Source: Phyllobacterium trifolii (GTDB taxonomy: Bacteria; Pseudomonadota; Alphaproteobacteria; Rhizobiales; Rhizobiaceae). Taken from it: a stretch of 64,000 nt of DNA. Positions 31,780-42,234 of this stretch are shown here, one piece after another. Each line of letters opens with the position of its first letter. Position 1 is the stretch's first letter. Both the position numbers and the translations under genes were made by a program. The notes beneath the pieces are model-generated. The model was given only the letters and a program-made list of their open reading frames with translations. It ran no database searches and was not told where the DNA came from. Location of the stretch: assembly GCF_014192095.1 (NCBI RefSeq), contig NZ_JACHXN010000005.1, positions 231,944-295,943 on the forward strand, in the 5' to 3' direction.

Positions 31780-34700
31780 ATGGCTTCCAAAAATAAAGCG
31801 GACGTAAAAGTCGCCACGAAGTCAAAACCACCGAAAGCCCCGAAAGAGAAGCCACAAGCAGGGCTGTTTGAAGATCTTTTGTTTGCGCGGGCACCGGAAG
31901 AAGACCTTGCCGACTACGATGCGGGTGCGCTGACCGCCTCGGCGAAGCTTGCGGAAAATGCGCTGGCGCAATTCAAGTCGGGACGGCCCGTCATCGATGT
32001 CAGCGAAGGCCACATCGTCTCCCGCGATGGCCGTCCGGTGACGGTGATTACACTGATCAACGACAACATGCCCTTCCTGCTCGACTCGGTGCTTGGCGAA
32101 ATCAGTGAGCGCGTTACGTCGGTTTATCTCGTGTTGCATCCGGTCATGGATATCGACAGAAACACGAACAGCGTTCTCGGTACAGCGGGTCCGGACAAGC
32201 CGGGCAAAGACGTGGCGCGGGTCAGTGTTATGCAAATTCATGTACCCGCACTCGATGAGCCATCGCGTGAGATCATGACCGCGGCACTAGAGCTTGTGCT
32301 GAAGCAGGTACGCGAAGCCGTTAGTGATCGCGGAGCCATGGTCGCACGTCTGGGCGAGGCGATCGAAGCCTACAAGACCGGCAAAACGCCGATGAAAAAA
32401 GCTGCGGCAGAAGAAGCTGCAGAGTTTCTCGAATGGTTGCGCGACAATAATTTCACCTTTCTCGGCGTTCGTGAGTACGACTATCAGGGCGACAACAGTC
32501 AAGGTGAGCTGGAGCGCTCCGGCAAGCGCGGTCTTGGCATATTGAGCGATCCCGATGTGCGCGTGTTGAAACGCGGCAACCAGGGTGTGACGACAACCCC
32601 CCAGATCATCGCCTTTCTCACTGGTCCCGAGCCTCTGATCGTCACCAAGGCCAATACAAAATCGCTGGTGCACCGTCGCGGCTATATGGATTACATCGGT
32701 GTGAAGACGTTCGATCCAGAGGGCAGGGTTACGGGCGAGTTGCGTTTCGTCGGGTTGTTCACGTCCGGTGCCTATACGCGTTCTGTGCTTAAAATCCCCT
32801 ATCTGCGCTCGAAAACCGAGGCTGTGATCCACCGGCTTGGATTCAATCTCGAAGATCATTCCGGAAAGCAACTCATCAAGGTACTCGAGGGTTACCCGCG
32901 CGATGATCTTTTCCAGATCGACGTCAAGACGCTGACCCGGTATGCCGAGATCATATTGGCGCTCGGCGAGCGGCCGCGTGTGCGTGTCCTGCCGCGGATC
33001 GATCCCTTCGGCCGTTTCGCTTCGATTATCGTCTTCGTGCCGCGCGAGCGCTATGACTCAATCGTGCGCGAGAAAATCGGCTCGCACCTTGCCAAAGTGT
33101 ATGAGGGGCATGTGTCGGCTTACTATCCGGCATTTCCCGAGGGCGGGCTTGCCCGCGTGCATTTTATCATCGGCCATGCCGAGGACCAATTTCCCAAGGT
33201 CAAACGTGAGGCGCTGGAAGAAACCGTCCGTTCCATCGTCCGGACCTGGGAAGATGCTGTTGCCGAGGTCGGAGATCGTCGTGGAACCGCCGAATTCACT
33301 GCTCTTGCTGCTGTCTTTCCGGATTCCTATCGCGAAAACTTTTCTCCCGACGAGGCGCTGGTCGATGCCAGTCGCATTGCCGGTCTTTCACGCAACAATC
33401 CGCTCTATGTCGATTTCTATCGGCATCGCACCGACGGTCCCAATGCCGCTTCGTTGAAGATCTATCACTACGGCTCGGCGGTGGCCCTTTCACAGCGTGT
33501 TCCCTTGCTGGAGAACATGGGCTTTCGTGTCATAAGCGAACAGACATTCCAGCTGCCTGCCGCCGACGGCAGCCCGCTTTTTGTGCATGACATGGAGCTT
33601 ACAAGCGCCTCGGATTCGGGGATCGACCTCGCCGATGATGGCGCTCTTTTCGAACACGTCTTCCGCTCCATCTGGAATGGTGCGTCGGACAATGATGGCT
33701 ACAATGCGCTTGCCCTTACCGGGCAGCTGACCGCACGGCAAATCATTATCCTGCGCGCTTACGGCCGTTATCTTCAGCAGGCAGGCATTCCCTATTCGCA
33801 GGATTTCATCGCGGCGACGCTGAATCGTTATCCGGCGATCGCCAGACAGATATTCGATCTGTTCGATCAGCGGCTCAATCCTGCGAAAACCGGTGCGCAA
33901 TCGGAACGCAAGCAGTCGACGCTGCGCTCCCAAATCGAGGAAGCGCTGCAGGACGTTCCGAGCCTCGACGATGACCGCATCCTGCGCCGTTTTCTCAATC
34001 TCATCGAGTCGACCCTGCGCACCAACGCCTTTGCGCCGGAAGAAGGCGTCGGCGAACGCGTGACGCTGGCCTTCAAGCTCGATCCACGATCGCTGGATGA
34101 GCTGCCGGAGCCACGGCCTTACCGCGAAATTTTCGTCTATGGGCCGGAGGTCGAGGGTGTGCATCTGCGCTTTGGTCCAGTCGCCCGTGGCGGCTTGCGC
34201 TGGTCGGACCGTGCGCAGGACTACCGTACGGAAGTGCTGGGTCTGGTGAAAGCGCAGCAGGTGAAGAACGCGGTCATCGTTCCCGTTGGCGCCAAGGGCG
34301 GTTTCTTCCCGAAACACCTTCCGACCGGCACGGATCGCAACGCCATCTTCGAGGCGGGCCGCGCAGCCTATATCACCTTCATCGCGACGCTGCTTTCGGT
34401 GACCGACAATCTGGAAGGCGAGACGGTTGTTCCACCTCAAAATGTGATCCGCCTCGATGGCGACGATCCTTATTTCGTTGTCGCCGCGGACAAGGGCACG
34501 GCGACGTTTTCCGACACAGCCAATGCGATCAGCCAGGCACATGATTTCTGGCTGGACGATGCCTTCGCTTCGGGCGGTTCGGCGGGCTACGATCACAAGA
34601 AAATGGGTATTACCGCGCGCGGCGCATGGGAAGCGGTGAAGCGCCATTTCCGCGAAATCGGCACAGATATCCAGAAAATGCCATTCACCGTCGTCGGCGT

Positions 34701-36567
34701 CGGCGATATGTCGGGCGACGTCTTCGGTAATGGCATGTTGCTGTCGCCGCAAACGAAGCTGATCGCAGCCTTCGACCACCGCGATATTTTCATCGATCCT
34801 GAACCGGATGTGAAAGCGACGTTGAAGGAACGCCAGCGGCTGTTCAACCTGCCGCGCTCCAGCTGGCAGGATTTCGACAAGAGCAAGATTTCGGCAGGTG
34901 GCGGCGTGTTCTCGCGCTCGCAGAAGTCGATCACCCTGTCGAAGGAAGCTGCAAGAGCTATCGGCCTCGCCAAGACTACGGCAACACCGTACGAGATCAT
35001 GACAGCGATCCTGAAAGCGCCGGTCGACCTCCTGTGGTTCGGCGGCATCGGCACCTACGTCCGTTCGTCGCTGGAGAGCGACGCGGAGGCGGGTGACCGC
35101 GCCAATGATGCCATCCGCATCACCGGCAGCGATGTGCGGGCGAAAGTCATCGGCGAAGGCGCCAATCTTGGCGTCACACAGAAGGCGCGCATAGAGTTCG
35201 GCCTGCTCGGCGGACGCTGCAATTCCGATGCGATCGACAATTCGGCCGGCGTCAACACGTCCGACGTCGAGGTCAATATCAAGATCGCCCTGGCACAGGC
35301 CATGCGCGCTGGCAAATTGCAGCGTGACAAGCGCAACACGCTGCTTGAATCGATGACCGAGGAAGTCGGTGATCTGGTGCTGCGCAACAATTATCTGCAG
35401 ACACTGGCGTTATCGCTGGCACAGCGGCGCGGCCTTGCCGACCTCGCCTATCAGGCACGCTTCATCAATGATCTCGAGACAAGGAAACTCCTTAACCGCA
35501 AGGTGGAGACGCTGCCTGATGACAAGGCGATGGCAGAGCGGCAAGTCGAAGGCATTCCATTGACGCGGGCCGAGCTCGGCGTGCTCCTTGCCTATTCCAA
35601 GATTGTCCTTTTGGACCAGCTTCTGGCCAGCGATTTGCCTGACGATCCCTATCTTGAACGCGAATTGATGGACTATTTCCCGAGTCAGATGAAGGAGGGC
35701 TTCGGCGACGAGATCCGCACGCATCGCCTGCGCCGGGAAATCATCGCGACGCAGCTTGCCAACGATGTCATCAATCGTGGCGGGCCGACTTTCGTGAGCC
35801 GGCTGGCGGACCTTACCGGCCAATCCGGCCCGGAGATCGTTCGCGCCTATGTGATCGTGCGAGACGGCTTTGAACTGGACGAGGTGTTCGCGGGGATCGA
35901 CGCGCTGGACAATGCAGTACCAGGTGGAACCCAAAACGGTTTCTATGCCAACGTCGCCCAGATGCTGAACTGGACGACAGCCTGGGTGCTGCGTAACCAC
36001 ACCGGCGCCGTTGGCCTCGGCGCTGCAATCGCGGAGATCAAAACGGCGCGCGATGCGCTGCAGCCACGCCTCGACAAGCTGCTGCCTGCATCGATGATCG
36101 GGCTGATCCGCGAAGATACCGCCAGCAATGCTGCTCTCGGTGCGCCTCCGGCACTTGCCGCGCAGTTGGCGCGGCTGGAGATAGCGCCGATCATTCCGGA
36201 TATCGCCGCCGTGGCCCAGCAGGCCAATATCGACATTGCCAGCGCAGCACGAGCCTATTTCGACATATCCGAAGCCTTCCGCATCGGGCGTATCGAGGAT
36301 GCGGCGCGCGGTGTTTCCATCGCCGATTATTATGACGGACTGGCGCTTGCCCGTGCTACCGACCTGATCAGTCAGGCGCGGCGCGGTATCGCCGTGGCGG
36401 CACTGAGCAAATATGGCAAGCAGGCCGATCCGGCAAAGGACTGGCTGGTAAGCCGGGGTGCACGCGTCGACGAGGTGCGCCAGCGCATGGCGAATATTGT
36501 GGAAACGGGCGATTTGACCGTCTCCCGGCTTGCGGTGGCCGCCGGATTGCTTTCCGATCTGTCATAG
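31780..36567 (+). CDS. gdh: large NAD-specific glutamate dehydrogenase
   Basis: 1595 aa from ATG 31780 with AGGGGG 9 nt before it. This is the 180-kDa class NAD-GDH of proteobacteria: N-terminal ACT-like and regulatory domains (about residues 1-700), a catalytic GDH domain beginning near residue 780 (GLRWSDRAQDYRTEVLGLVKAQQVKNAVIVPVGAKGGF, with the substrate lysines) and a Rossmann NAD domain (about 990-1250), then a helical C-terminal domain. It deaminates glutamate to 2-oxoglutarate and ammonium, and in rhizobia it helps control carbon/nitrogen balance. The gene is alone in its operon. Confidence 0.96.
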   Translation: MASKNKADVKVATKSKPPKAPKEKPQAGLFEDLLFARAPEEDLADYDAGALTASAKLAENALAQFKSGRPVIDVSEGHIVSRDGRPVTVITLINDNMPFLLDSVLGEISERVTSVYLVLHPVMDIDRNTNSVLGTAGPDKPGKDVARVSVMQIHVPALDEPSREIMTAALELVLKQVREAVSDRGAMVARLGEAIEAYKTGKTPMKKAAAEEAAEFLEWLRDNNFTFLGVREYDYQGDNSQGELERSGKRGLGILSDPDVRVLKRGNQGVTTTPQIIAFLTGPEPLIVTKANTKSLVHRRGYMDYIGVKTFDPEGRVTGELRFVGLFTSGAYTRSVLKIPYLRSKTEAVIHRLGFNLEDHSGKQLIKVLEGYPRDDLFQIDVKTLTRYAEIILALGERPRVRVLPRIDPFGRFASIIVFVPRERYDSIVREKIGSHLAKVYEGHVSAYYPAFPEGGLARVHFIIGHAEDQFPKVKREALEETVRSIVRTWEDAVAEVGDRRGTAEFTALAAVFPDSYRENFSPDEALVDASRIAGLSRNNPLYVDFYRHRTDGPNAASLKIYHYGSAVALSQRVPLLENMGFRVISEQTFQLPAADGSPLFVHDMELTSASDSGIDLADDGALFEHVFRSIWNGASDNDGYNALALTGQLTARQIIILRAYGRYLQQAGIPYSQDFIAATLNRYPAIARQIFDLFDQRLNPAKTGAQSERKQSTLRSQIEEALQDVPSLDDDRILRRFLNLIESTLRTNAFAPEEGVGERVTLAFKLDPRSLDELPEPRPYREIFVYGPEVEGVHLRFGPVARGGLRWSDRAQDYRTEVLGLVKAQQVKNAVIVPVGAKGGFFPKHLPTGTDRNAIFEAGRAAYITFIATLLSVTDNLEGETVVPPQNVIRLDGDDPYFVVAADKGTATFSDTANAISQAHDFWLDDAFASGGSAGYDHKKMGITARGAWEAVKRHFREIGTDIQKMPFTVVGVGDMSGDVFGNGMLLSPQTKLIAAFDHRDIFIDPEPDVKATLKERQRLFNLPRSSWQDFDKSKISAGGGVFSRSQKSITLSKEAARAIGLAKTTATPYEIMTAILKAPVDLLWFGGIGTYVRSSLESDAEAGDRANDAIRITGSDVRAKVIGEGANLGVTQKARIEFGLLGGRCNSDAIDNSAGVNTSDVEVNIKIALAQAMRAGKLQRDKRNTLLESMTEEVGDLVLRNNYLQTLALSLAQRRGLADLAYQARFINDLETRKLLNRKVETLPDDKAMAERQVEGIPLTRAELGVLLAYSKIVLLDQLLASDLPDDPYLERELMDYFPSQMKEGFGDEIRTHRLRREIIATQLANDVINRGGPTFVSRLADLTGQSGPEIVRAYVIVRDGFELDEVFAGIDALDNAVPGGTQNGFYANVAQMLNWTTAWVLRNHTGAVGLGAAIAEIKTARDALQPRLDKLLPASMIGLIREDTASNAALGAPPALAAQLARLEIAPIIPDIAAVAQQANIDIASAARAYFDISEAFRIGRIEDAARGVSIADYYDGLALARATDLISQARRGIAVAALSKYGKQADPAKDWLVSRGARVDEVRQRMANIVETGDLTVSRLAVAAGLLSDLS

Positions 36568-36599
36568 ACAGTTGGGCTTGATGGGCAAGGGATAGCGTA

Positions 36600-37958
36600 A
36601 TGGCTGCATCGAGAAGGGGCATCTGGGGGTGGATGCTCTTCGACTGGGCGGCGCAGCCATTCTTCACGGTTGTCACGACGTTTATCTTCGGACCGTATTT
36701 CGTTTCGCGCATGGCGAGCGATCCGGCCATCGGCCAGGCGGCGTGGGGTTATGGCATTGCCGTTTCGGGGCTCTTCATCGCCGTGCTTTCACCGGTGCTC
36801 GGATCGATCGCCGACCAGACGGGACGGCGCAAACCGTGGATCGGTTTCTTTGCCATCATCAAGATATTCTCGCTGATCATGCTGTGGTTTGCGGCGCCTG
36901 GCTCAGGCCTGATTGTCCCGTTGATGTTCTTTTCGCTGGCGTCGATAGCGGCGGAGTTTTCCATCGTCTTCAACGATTCGATGATGCCGCGGCTGGTGGC
37001 ACCAAAGGATATCGGCCGCATATCCAACATGGCCTGGGGCCTCGGTTACCTTGGCGGCATGATCGTGTTGATCTTCGTCGTGGCATTTATGGCCGCGTCG
37101 CCGCAGACCGGCAAGACCATGCTCGGCCTTGCGCCGATCTTCGGGCTCGATCCGGCGACGGGCGAGGGTGATCGCGCAACGGCGCCATTGTCGGCGCTGT
37201 GGTATCTCGTCTTCATCCTGCCGATGTTCTTTTTCACGCCGGATGGCGCGAGGGGCCTCGCCGCCGGCAAGGCAGTGCGGGTCGGGCTTGCGGAACTCAA
37301 GTCTACCTTGAGCGAGGTGCGGCAGCGGCCGGGGCTTTTCCGCTTTCTCGTCGGCCGTATGATTTATCAGGACGGCGTGAATGCGTTGATTGCGCTGGGT
37401 GGAGCCTTCGCGGCAACGATGTTCGGCTGGGCCACGGCGGAGATCGGGATTTTCGGCATCATACTGAACGTGGTCGCCATCTTTGGCTGTCTTGCTGCCA
37501 GCAAGCTCGACACGATGCTCGGGTCAAAGGTCGTGGTGGTGATCTCGCTGGTCTTGCTGACCATCGCGACGATTGGCATCGTCTCGACCGGTCCAGGTTT
37601 CACCTTGTTCGGTGTCGTGCAATTGCCGGGTGCCGACAGCGGCGGCCTGTTCGGAACGCCCGCGGAAAAAGCCTACATCGGCTTCGGACTGCTCATCGGC
37701 ATTGCGTTTGGACCGGTGCAGGCTTCGTCGCGTTCCTACATGGCGCGTAGCATTTCGGCCGATGAGGCCGGGCGCTATTTCGGCATCTATGCGCTGTCCG
37801 GACGCGCGACGAGCTTCCTTGCGCCTTTCCTGGTGGCAACGGTGACAGCGTTGAGCGGATCGCCGCGCCTCGGCATGGCGATGATCATATTCTTCTTGCT
37901 GGCCGGACTGGCTATCCTCATGAGGACGCCCTATCCGGCTGCAAAAATCAGTGCCTGA
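36600..37958 (+). CDS. UMF1/BtlA-type MFS transporter
   Basis: 452 aa with about twelve membrane helices. The opening [29 protein letters not shown] and the later [26 protein letters not shown] are diagnostic of the UMF1/Atg22-like subfamily of the major facilitator superfamily. Members are thought to export small molecules such as amino acids; the substrate is unknown. Its last 11 bp overlap the 3' end of the convergent purH gene, so the transcripts overlap in antisense. Confidence 0.85.
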   Translation: MAASRRGIWGWMLFDWAAQPFFTVVTTFIFGPYFVSRMASDPAIGQAAWGYGIAVSGLFIAVLSPVLGSIADQTGRRKPWIGFFAIIKIFSLIMLWFAAPGSGLIVPLMFFSLASIAAEFSIVFNDSMMPRLVAPKDIGRISNMAWGLGYLGGMIVLIFVVAFMAASPQTGKTMLGLAPIFGLDPATGEGDRATAPLSALWYLVFILPMFFFTPDGARGLAAGKAVRVGLAELKSTLSEVRQRPGLFRFLVGRMIYQDGVNALIALGGAFAATMFGWATAEIGIFGIILNVVAIFGCLAASKLDTMLGSKVVVVISLVLLTIATIGIVSTGPGFTLFGVVQLPGADSGGLFGTPAEKAYIGFGLLIGIAFGPVQASSRSYMARSISADEAGRYFGIYALSGRATSFLAPFLVATVTALSGSPRLGMAMIIFFLLAGLAILMRTPYPAAKISA

Positions 37959-39564
37959 AATGGCGCATGCCGGTAAAGACCATGGCGATGCCATGCTCGT
38001 CGGCGGCGGCAATCACTTCGTCATCGCGCATCGACCCGCCCGGCTGGATCACGGCGGTGGCGCCAGCGGCGACAGCTGACAGCAGGCCATCGGCGAAGGG
38101 GAAGAATGCGTCGGAGGCGACGACGGAGCCCTTGGTCAACGGTGTCGCACTTCCTGCTGCTTCGGCGGCATCCTCGGCCTTGCGCGCCGCAATGCGAGCG
38201 CTGTCGACCCGGCTCATCTGCCCGGCACCGATGCCAACAGCTGCGCCGTCCTTGACGTAGACGATGGCATTGGACTTCACGTGCTTGGCGATGCGGAAAG
38301 CCAGCTTGAGATCGGACATTTCCGCTTCGGTTGGAGCGCGCTTTGTGACGACCTCCAATTCGAGATCGTCGACAACGCCGCTGTCGCGCGACTGGACGAG
38401 GATTCCCCCGGCAACGGTCTTGGCGCTGATGCCGCCGGCGCGCGGATCGGGTAGGCCGCCGGTGACCAGCAGCCGCAGGTTCTTCTTTGCGGCAACGATT
38501 GCCTGCGCTTCCGGTGTCGCGTCGGGCGCAATGATGACTTCTGTAAAGGTCTTGACGATTTCCGCCGCGGCTTCGGCGTCGAGCGTCTTGTTGAGTGCGA
38601 CGATGCCGCCAAAAGCCGAAACCGGGTCGCAGGCGAGCGCCTTCAGATAGGCTTCCTTCAAGGTAGTGCCTTCGGCGACGCCGCAAGGATTGGCGTGCTT
38701 GATGATGGCGACAGCGGATGTACGCGCCGGGTCGAATTCGGCAACGAGCTCGAAGGCGGCGTCCGTGTCGTTGATGTTGTTGTAGGAGAGCTGCTTGCCC
38801 TGCAGCTGCGTAGCCGTGGCGACGCCTGGACGCTTCTCACCGGTAAGGTAGAACCCGGCCGACTGGTGCGGATTTTCCCCATAGCGCATGACCGAATGCA
38901 GATGACCGCCGATAGCGCGGCGCGATGGCGTCTCGGTCATCAAGGCTTCGGCGAACCAGCCGGAAATCGCCGCGTCATAGGTGGCCGTGCGGGCATAGGC
39001 CTTTGCGGCAAGGCTCTGGCGGAACGAATAGGGCAATGAGCCTTCATGTTTGTCGAGCATGGCAATGACCATGTCGTAGTCGCCCGTCTCGGTAACAACA
39101 CCGACATATGCGTGGTTCTTGGCTGCTGCGCGGATCATGGCCGGACCGCCAATGTCGATATTCTCGACGATATTCGCGTAATCGGCGCCGGAATGACGGA
39201 CCTCTTCAAATGGATAGAGGTTGATGACGACGAGATCGATGGCGCCAATATCATGCGCCTTCATCGCCGCTTCATGTTCCGGATCGTCTCGCACGGCCAA
39301 CAGCCCGCCATGCACTTTCGGATGCAAGGTCTTGACGCGGCCGTCCATGATTTCCGGAAAGCCGGTGATGTCGGCGACGTCGCGGACTGGAATGCCCTCT
39401 GCGGCTATCGTCTTCGAGGTGCCACCGGTGGAGAGGATTTCGACGCCATGGCGGTGCAGCGCATGAGCCAGCGCGGTAAGGCCGGCCTTGTCCGAAACGG
39501 AAAGCAGGGCCCTCTTCACGGGAAAAAGGTTTGGAGCGGGAAAGGATTTGGCGGCGACGGCCAT
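37948..39564 (-). CDS. purH: bifunctional AICAR transformylase/IMP cyclohydrolase
   Basis: 538 aa. The N-terminal IMP cyclohydrolase domain (MGS-like, [37 protein letters not shown]) precedes the AICAR formyltransferase domain with the catalytic [10 protein letters not shown] and [14 protein letters not shown]. It performs the last two steps of IMP synthesis. The gene closes the leftward htpX-rsmB-heparinase block. A structured leader of about 200 bp lies upstream, and ATG 39564 has GAGGA 9 nt before it. The 3' end overlaps the UMF1 gene by 11 bp. Confidence 0.97.
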   Translation of the reverse strand: MAVAAKSFPAPNLFPVKRALLSVSDKAGLTALAHALHRHGVEILSTGGTSKTIAAEGIPVRDVADITGFPEIMDGRVKTLHPKVHGGLLAVRDDPEHEAAMKAHDIGAIDLVVINLYPFEEVRHSGADYANIVENIDIGGPAMIRAAAKNHAYVGVVTETGDYDMVIAMLDKHEGSLPYSFRQSLAAKAYARTATYDAAISGWFAEALMTETPSRRAIGGHLHSVMRYGENPHQSAGFYLTGEKRPGVATATQLQGKQLSYNNINDTDAAFELVAEFDPARTSAVAIIKHANPCGVAEGTTLKEAYLKALACDPVSAFGGIVALNKTLDAEAAAEIVKTFTEVIIAPDATPEAQAIVAAKKNLRLLVTGGLPDPRAGGISAKTVAGGILVQSRDSGVVDDLELEVVTKRAPTEAEMSDLKLAFRIAKHVKSNAIVYVKDGAAVGIGAGQMSRVDSARIAARKAEDAAEAAGSATPLTKGSVVASDAFFPFADGLLSAVAAGATAVIQPGGSMRDDEVIAAADEHGIAMVFTGMRHFRH

Positions 39565-39598
39565 GGATGTACGTCCTCAAACTTTGACTGGAAGATTC

Positions 39599-39700
39599 AC
39601 GCCATGGCGGCCTGCAAATGGCGTTTTTCTGACCTCCGGTGCTCACGTACCATAATGTACGCTGCGCTCCGGTGCTCGGGAAACCACCATTTTCGCCTCG
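39599..39700 (-). promoter_or_regulatory. structured leader of purH with repeated GAGCACCGGAG
   Basis: On the minus strand GAGCACCGGAG occurs twice, flanking GCGTAC-ATTATG-GTACGT which can pair as a hairpin. Downstream is a perfect 7-bp stem ACGCCAT/ATGGCGT (39599-39605 with 39618-39624). On the plus strand the same stem is followed by TTTTTCT and would look like a terminator. I recall related GAGnACCGGAGCGnAGCGTAC sequences from rhizobial intergenic RNAs but cannot name the family. The ZTP riboswitch consensus was not found. Confidence 0.45.
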
Positions 39701-39774
39701 CCCTGACCTGAATCTCAAGGGGCCCTAGCACAGGGAGGCAGGAAATCCTACTTTTTTGAGCGCCCTGCGGCGAT

Positions 39775-41001
39775 TCACGACCGGGAGCGTGGCTCTGTGG
39801 TGAACGCCAACAGGACCGCAACACCCATCATGGCCCCCGCCAGCGAAGTAACCCACCAGCCACCATAGTAATAGGTGGCGGCGGCAAGCGCCGACCCGGC
39901 CGAACCAAGCAGGAAAACGATGGTCATATAGATCGCATTGAGGCGGCCGCGCGCCTGGTCATTGAGCGAGAAGATAATGCGCTGGCTAAGTATCTGGTTG
40001 GTTTGAACGGCGCTATCGATGAAGATCGCCGCAAGGACGAGCGCGGTGATGGAGATGGCAGTTCCGGCCCAACCGGCAATCAGAAACCAGATCGTAAGCG
40101 TGATCATGGCGGTGGCAGTGCCCTGTCTTGTATAGCCACGGTCTGCGAGCCGGCCAGCGACGGGAGCCGCGAGCGCACCGGCAGCACCGGCCAGGGCAAA
40201 CAGAGCGATCTGGCGTTGGCTGTAGCCAAAAATGTCGGTCAAAAGCAGCGGTATGCCGGTCCAGAACAGATTGAAACTGGCGAAGATGATGCCCTGATAG
40301 AAAGCGCGGCGCTGCAGAGCCGGTGTGGTGACAAGCAGATGCCACATCGATTTGAGGATGGCCCCATAGCGCATGGTGCCATGCGGCTGGCGTTGTGGCA
40401 GCGCGGCACGCAAGAGTACAAGTACAGCGAGCATTGCCGCTGCCGAAATCCAGAAGATCGCCCGCCATCCGAACTCGGAAGCGACCAGGTTGGCCAGCGG
40501 TCGCGCCAACATGATGCCGGTCAATAGCCCCGCCATGACATTGCCGATCGTGCGGCCGCGTGAGGCGGCGGGAACCAGATGGGAAGCGAAAGGCACGAGT
40601 ACCTGAGCACCACAGGCGAAGAAACCAATGATGAAGGAGGACAGGAGAAAGGTCATTGCCGAGCCGGACAGGGCTGCTCCGGCGAGACCAAGTGCGGTGC
40701 CAGCGAGCGTCAGAAGAACCAGGCGACGATTTTCGACCAGATCGGCCAATGAAACCAGGAACAGCAGTCCCGCGCCATAGCCGAGTTGCGTCACGGTAAC
40801 GATAAAACCGGCCATGCCGCCATGCATATCGAGATCGGTGCTGATGAGACCGATAAGCGCTTGCGCATAGTAAATATTACCGACCATCGCCCCGCAGGCG
40901 AACGCGAACAAAAAGGTCAATGCCGGGGAAAGCCCCGGCATTTCGGCTGCGATCTCTGCAGCTTCCGGTTGTGGTAGTACGGTATCTCGGGAATAGGCCA
41001 T
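39775..41001 (-). CDS. MFS transporter, sugar-efflux/drug-resistance type
   Basis: 408 aa, twelve hydrophobic segments. The first loop (LVSLADLVENRRLVLLTLAG) and conserved helix-4 to 5 region (FASHLVPAASRGRTIGNVMAGLLTGIMLARPLANLV) fit the arabinose-efflux-like MFS_1 group. It lies between the aldo-keto reductase gene (42 nt upstream) and purH on the same strand. With the reductase it appears inserted between heparinase and purH, genes that are usually closer. The substrate is unknown. Confidence 0.82.
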   Translation of the reverse strand: MAYSRDTVLPQPEAAEIAAEMPGLSPALTFLFAFACGAMVGNIYYAQALIGLISTDLDMHGGMAGFIVTVTQLGYGAGLLFLVSLADLVENRRLVLLTLAGTALGLAGAALSGSAMTFLLSSFIIGFFACGAQVLVPFASHLVPAASRGRTIGNVMAGLLTGIMLARPLANLVASEFGWRAIFWISAAAMLAVLVLLRAALPQRQPHGTMRYGAILKSMWHLLVTTPALQRRAFYQGIIFASFNLFWTGIPLLLTDIFGYSQRQIALFALAGAAGALAAPVAGRLADRGYTRQGTATAMITLTIWFLIAGWAGTAISITALVLAAIFIDSAVQTNQILSQRIIFSLNDQARGRLNAIYMTIVFLLGSAGSALAAATYYYGGWWVTSLAGAMMGVAVLLAFTTEPRSRS

Positions 41002-41043
41002 CAGGTTCTCGCTGCCGGCGGTCCTCCCACCCCCGGCTTTTCG

Positions 41044-42096
41044 CTATTTCAGATGAGGTTGGATAAGGGAAAGATCGGCGGCCGAAAGCCGGTCAGACGC
41101 GGTCCGGGCCTGATGCCAGTAGGGATAAATCAGCGGCAACTGGCTGACGTTATCGAGGCTGGCGCGTTCTTCGTCGCTCAGAATCACATCGGCAGCCTTG
41201 AGATTATCGGCAAGCTGGGCGTCCGTACGAACGCCAACGATGATGGACGTCACGCCCTTGCGCCCGAGCAACCAGGAAAGCGCAATTTGCGCCGCAGAAA
41301 TATTGCGCGCTTCGGCAATGCCGACCAAAACTTCAATGATGTCGTAAAGCCGCTCCTGATCCCGGATCGGCGGCTCGCCCCAATTGGCAAGCTGGCGCGT
41401 ACCTTCCGGCGTTGCCTTGTTGCGGCGGTATTTACCGGACAGGAGTCCCCCAGCCAGGGGGCTCCACACCAAGACGCCAAGGCCTTGGTCGAGGGTCGCA
41501 GGGATCAGCTCATATTCGGCTTCCCGCGCCTCGAGGCTGTAATGGATCTGCTGGCTGACAGGCGCGATAAACTTTTCCAGTGCCGCAACGCCCATGGCCT
41601 TCATCAGGTGCCATCCCGAGAAATTTGAAACGCCGACGTAACGCACCTTCCCGGAGCGCACGAGCGTATCGAGCGCTTCCAGCGTTTCGTCGAGCGGTGT
41701 CAGTCCGTCCCACTGATGCAACTGGTAGAGGTCGATGTGATCGGTGCCAAGGCGTTTCAGGCTGGCCTCTGCAGCACGGATCAAATGGTAGCGCGACAGG
41801 CCGGCGTCGTTGATTTCCTCGCCCATGCGGAACCTGGCCTTGGTGGCGACGAGGACGCTGTCGCGCTTGCCTTTGAGGGCCTGTCCGACGATCTCCTCGG
41901 AAGCACCGGTCGAATAGATGTCCGCGGTGTCGATAAGATTGATCCCGGCATCGAGAGCCATGCCGATCTGGCGCTTTGCGCCTTCCAGGTCAGTGTCACC
42001 GGTCTTGGCGAAATTGCCTTTGCCGCCAAAGGTCATCGTGCCGAGGCTGAGCGCGGATACTTTGAGGCCGGAGCGGCCGAGTTGACGATACTCCAT
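41044..42096 (-). CDS. aldo/keto reductase
   Basis: 350 aa TIM-barrel enzyme. The catalytic tetrad is visible as D and Y in LIDTADIYSTG (about residues 54-61), K in LVATKARF and H in LYQLHQWDG. The NADPH-binding C-terminal region (SIIVGVRTDAQLADNLKAAD) is standard for the AKR family 11/12-like bacterial group. It probably reduces an aldehyde or ketone with NADPH; the natural substrate is not known. It shares a strand with the MFS gene 42 nt downstream, suggesting joint transcription. Confidence 0.92.
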   Translation of the reverse strand: MEYRQLGRSGLKVSALSLGTMTFGGKGNFAKTGDTDLEGAKRQIGMALDAGINLIDTADIYSTGASEEIVGQALKGKRDSVLVATKARFRMGEEINDAGLSRYHLIRAAEASLKRLGTDHIDLYQLHQWDGLTPLDETLEALDTLVRSGKVRYVGVSNFSGWHLMKAMGVAALEKFIAPVSQQIHYSLEAREAEYELIPATLDQGLGVLVWSPLAGGLLSGKYRRNKATPEGTRQLANWGEPPIRDQERLYDIIEVLVGIAEARNISAAQIALSWLLGRKGVTSIIVGVRTDAQLADNLKAADVILSDEERASLDNVSQLPLIYPYWHQARTASDRLSAADLSLIQPHLK

Positions 42097-42234
42097 GGTG
42101 AAGACTCCTGGTGACTATAATGATGACAGAGGTGCAAAGCCCGGCGAGCGAGCGCAACGGTGCAACTCTATACAAGCCATACGGCCAGATGTCGCCCCCG
42201 AAGCTTAGACACAGATTAGTGATCGGGTAGAATG

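Noticed and set aside
33490-34779. 429-codon open frame opposite the NAD-GDH gene
   Set aside because: Antisense shadow of a well-supported gene, no ribosome binding site or domain.
39565-39774. ZTP (pfl) riboswitch before purH
   Set aside because: The conserved GGCGG and CCGCCTGGGCA segments are missing; only general structure is seen.
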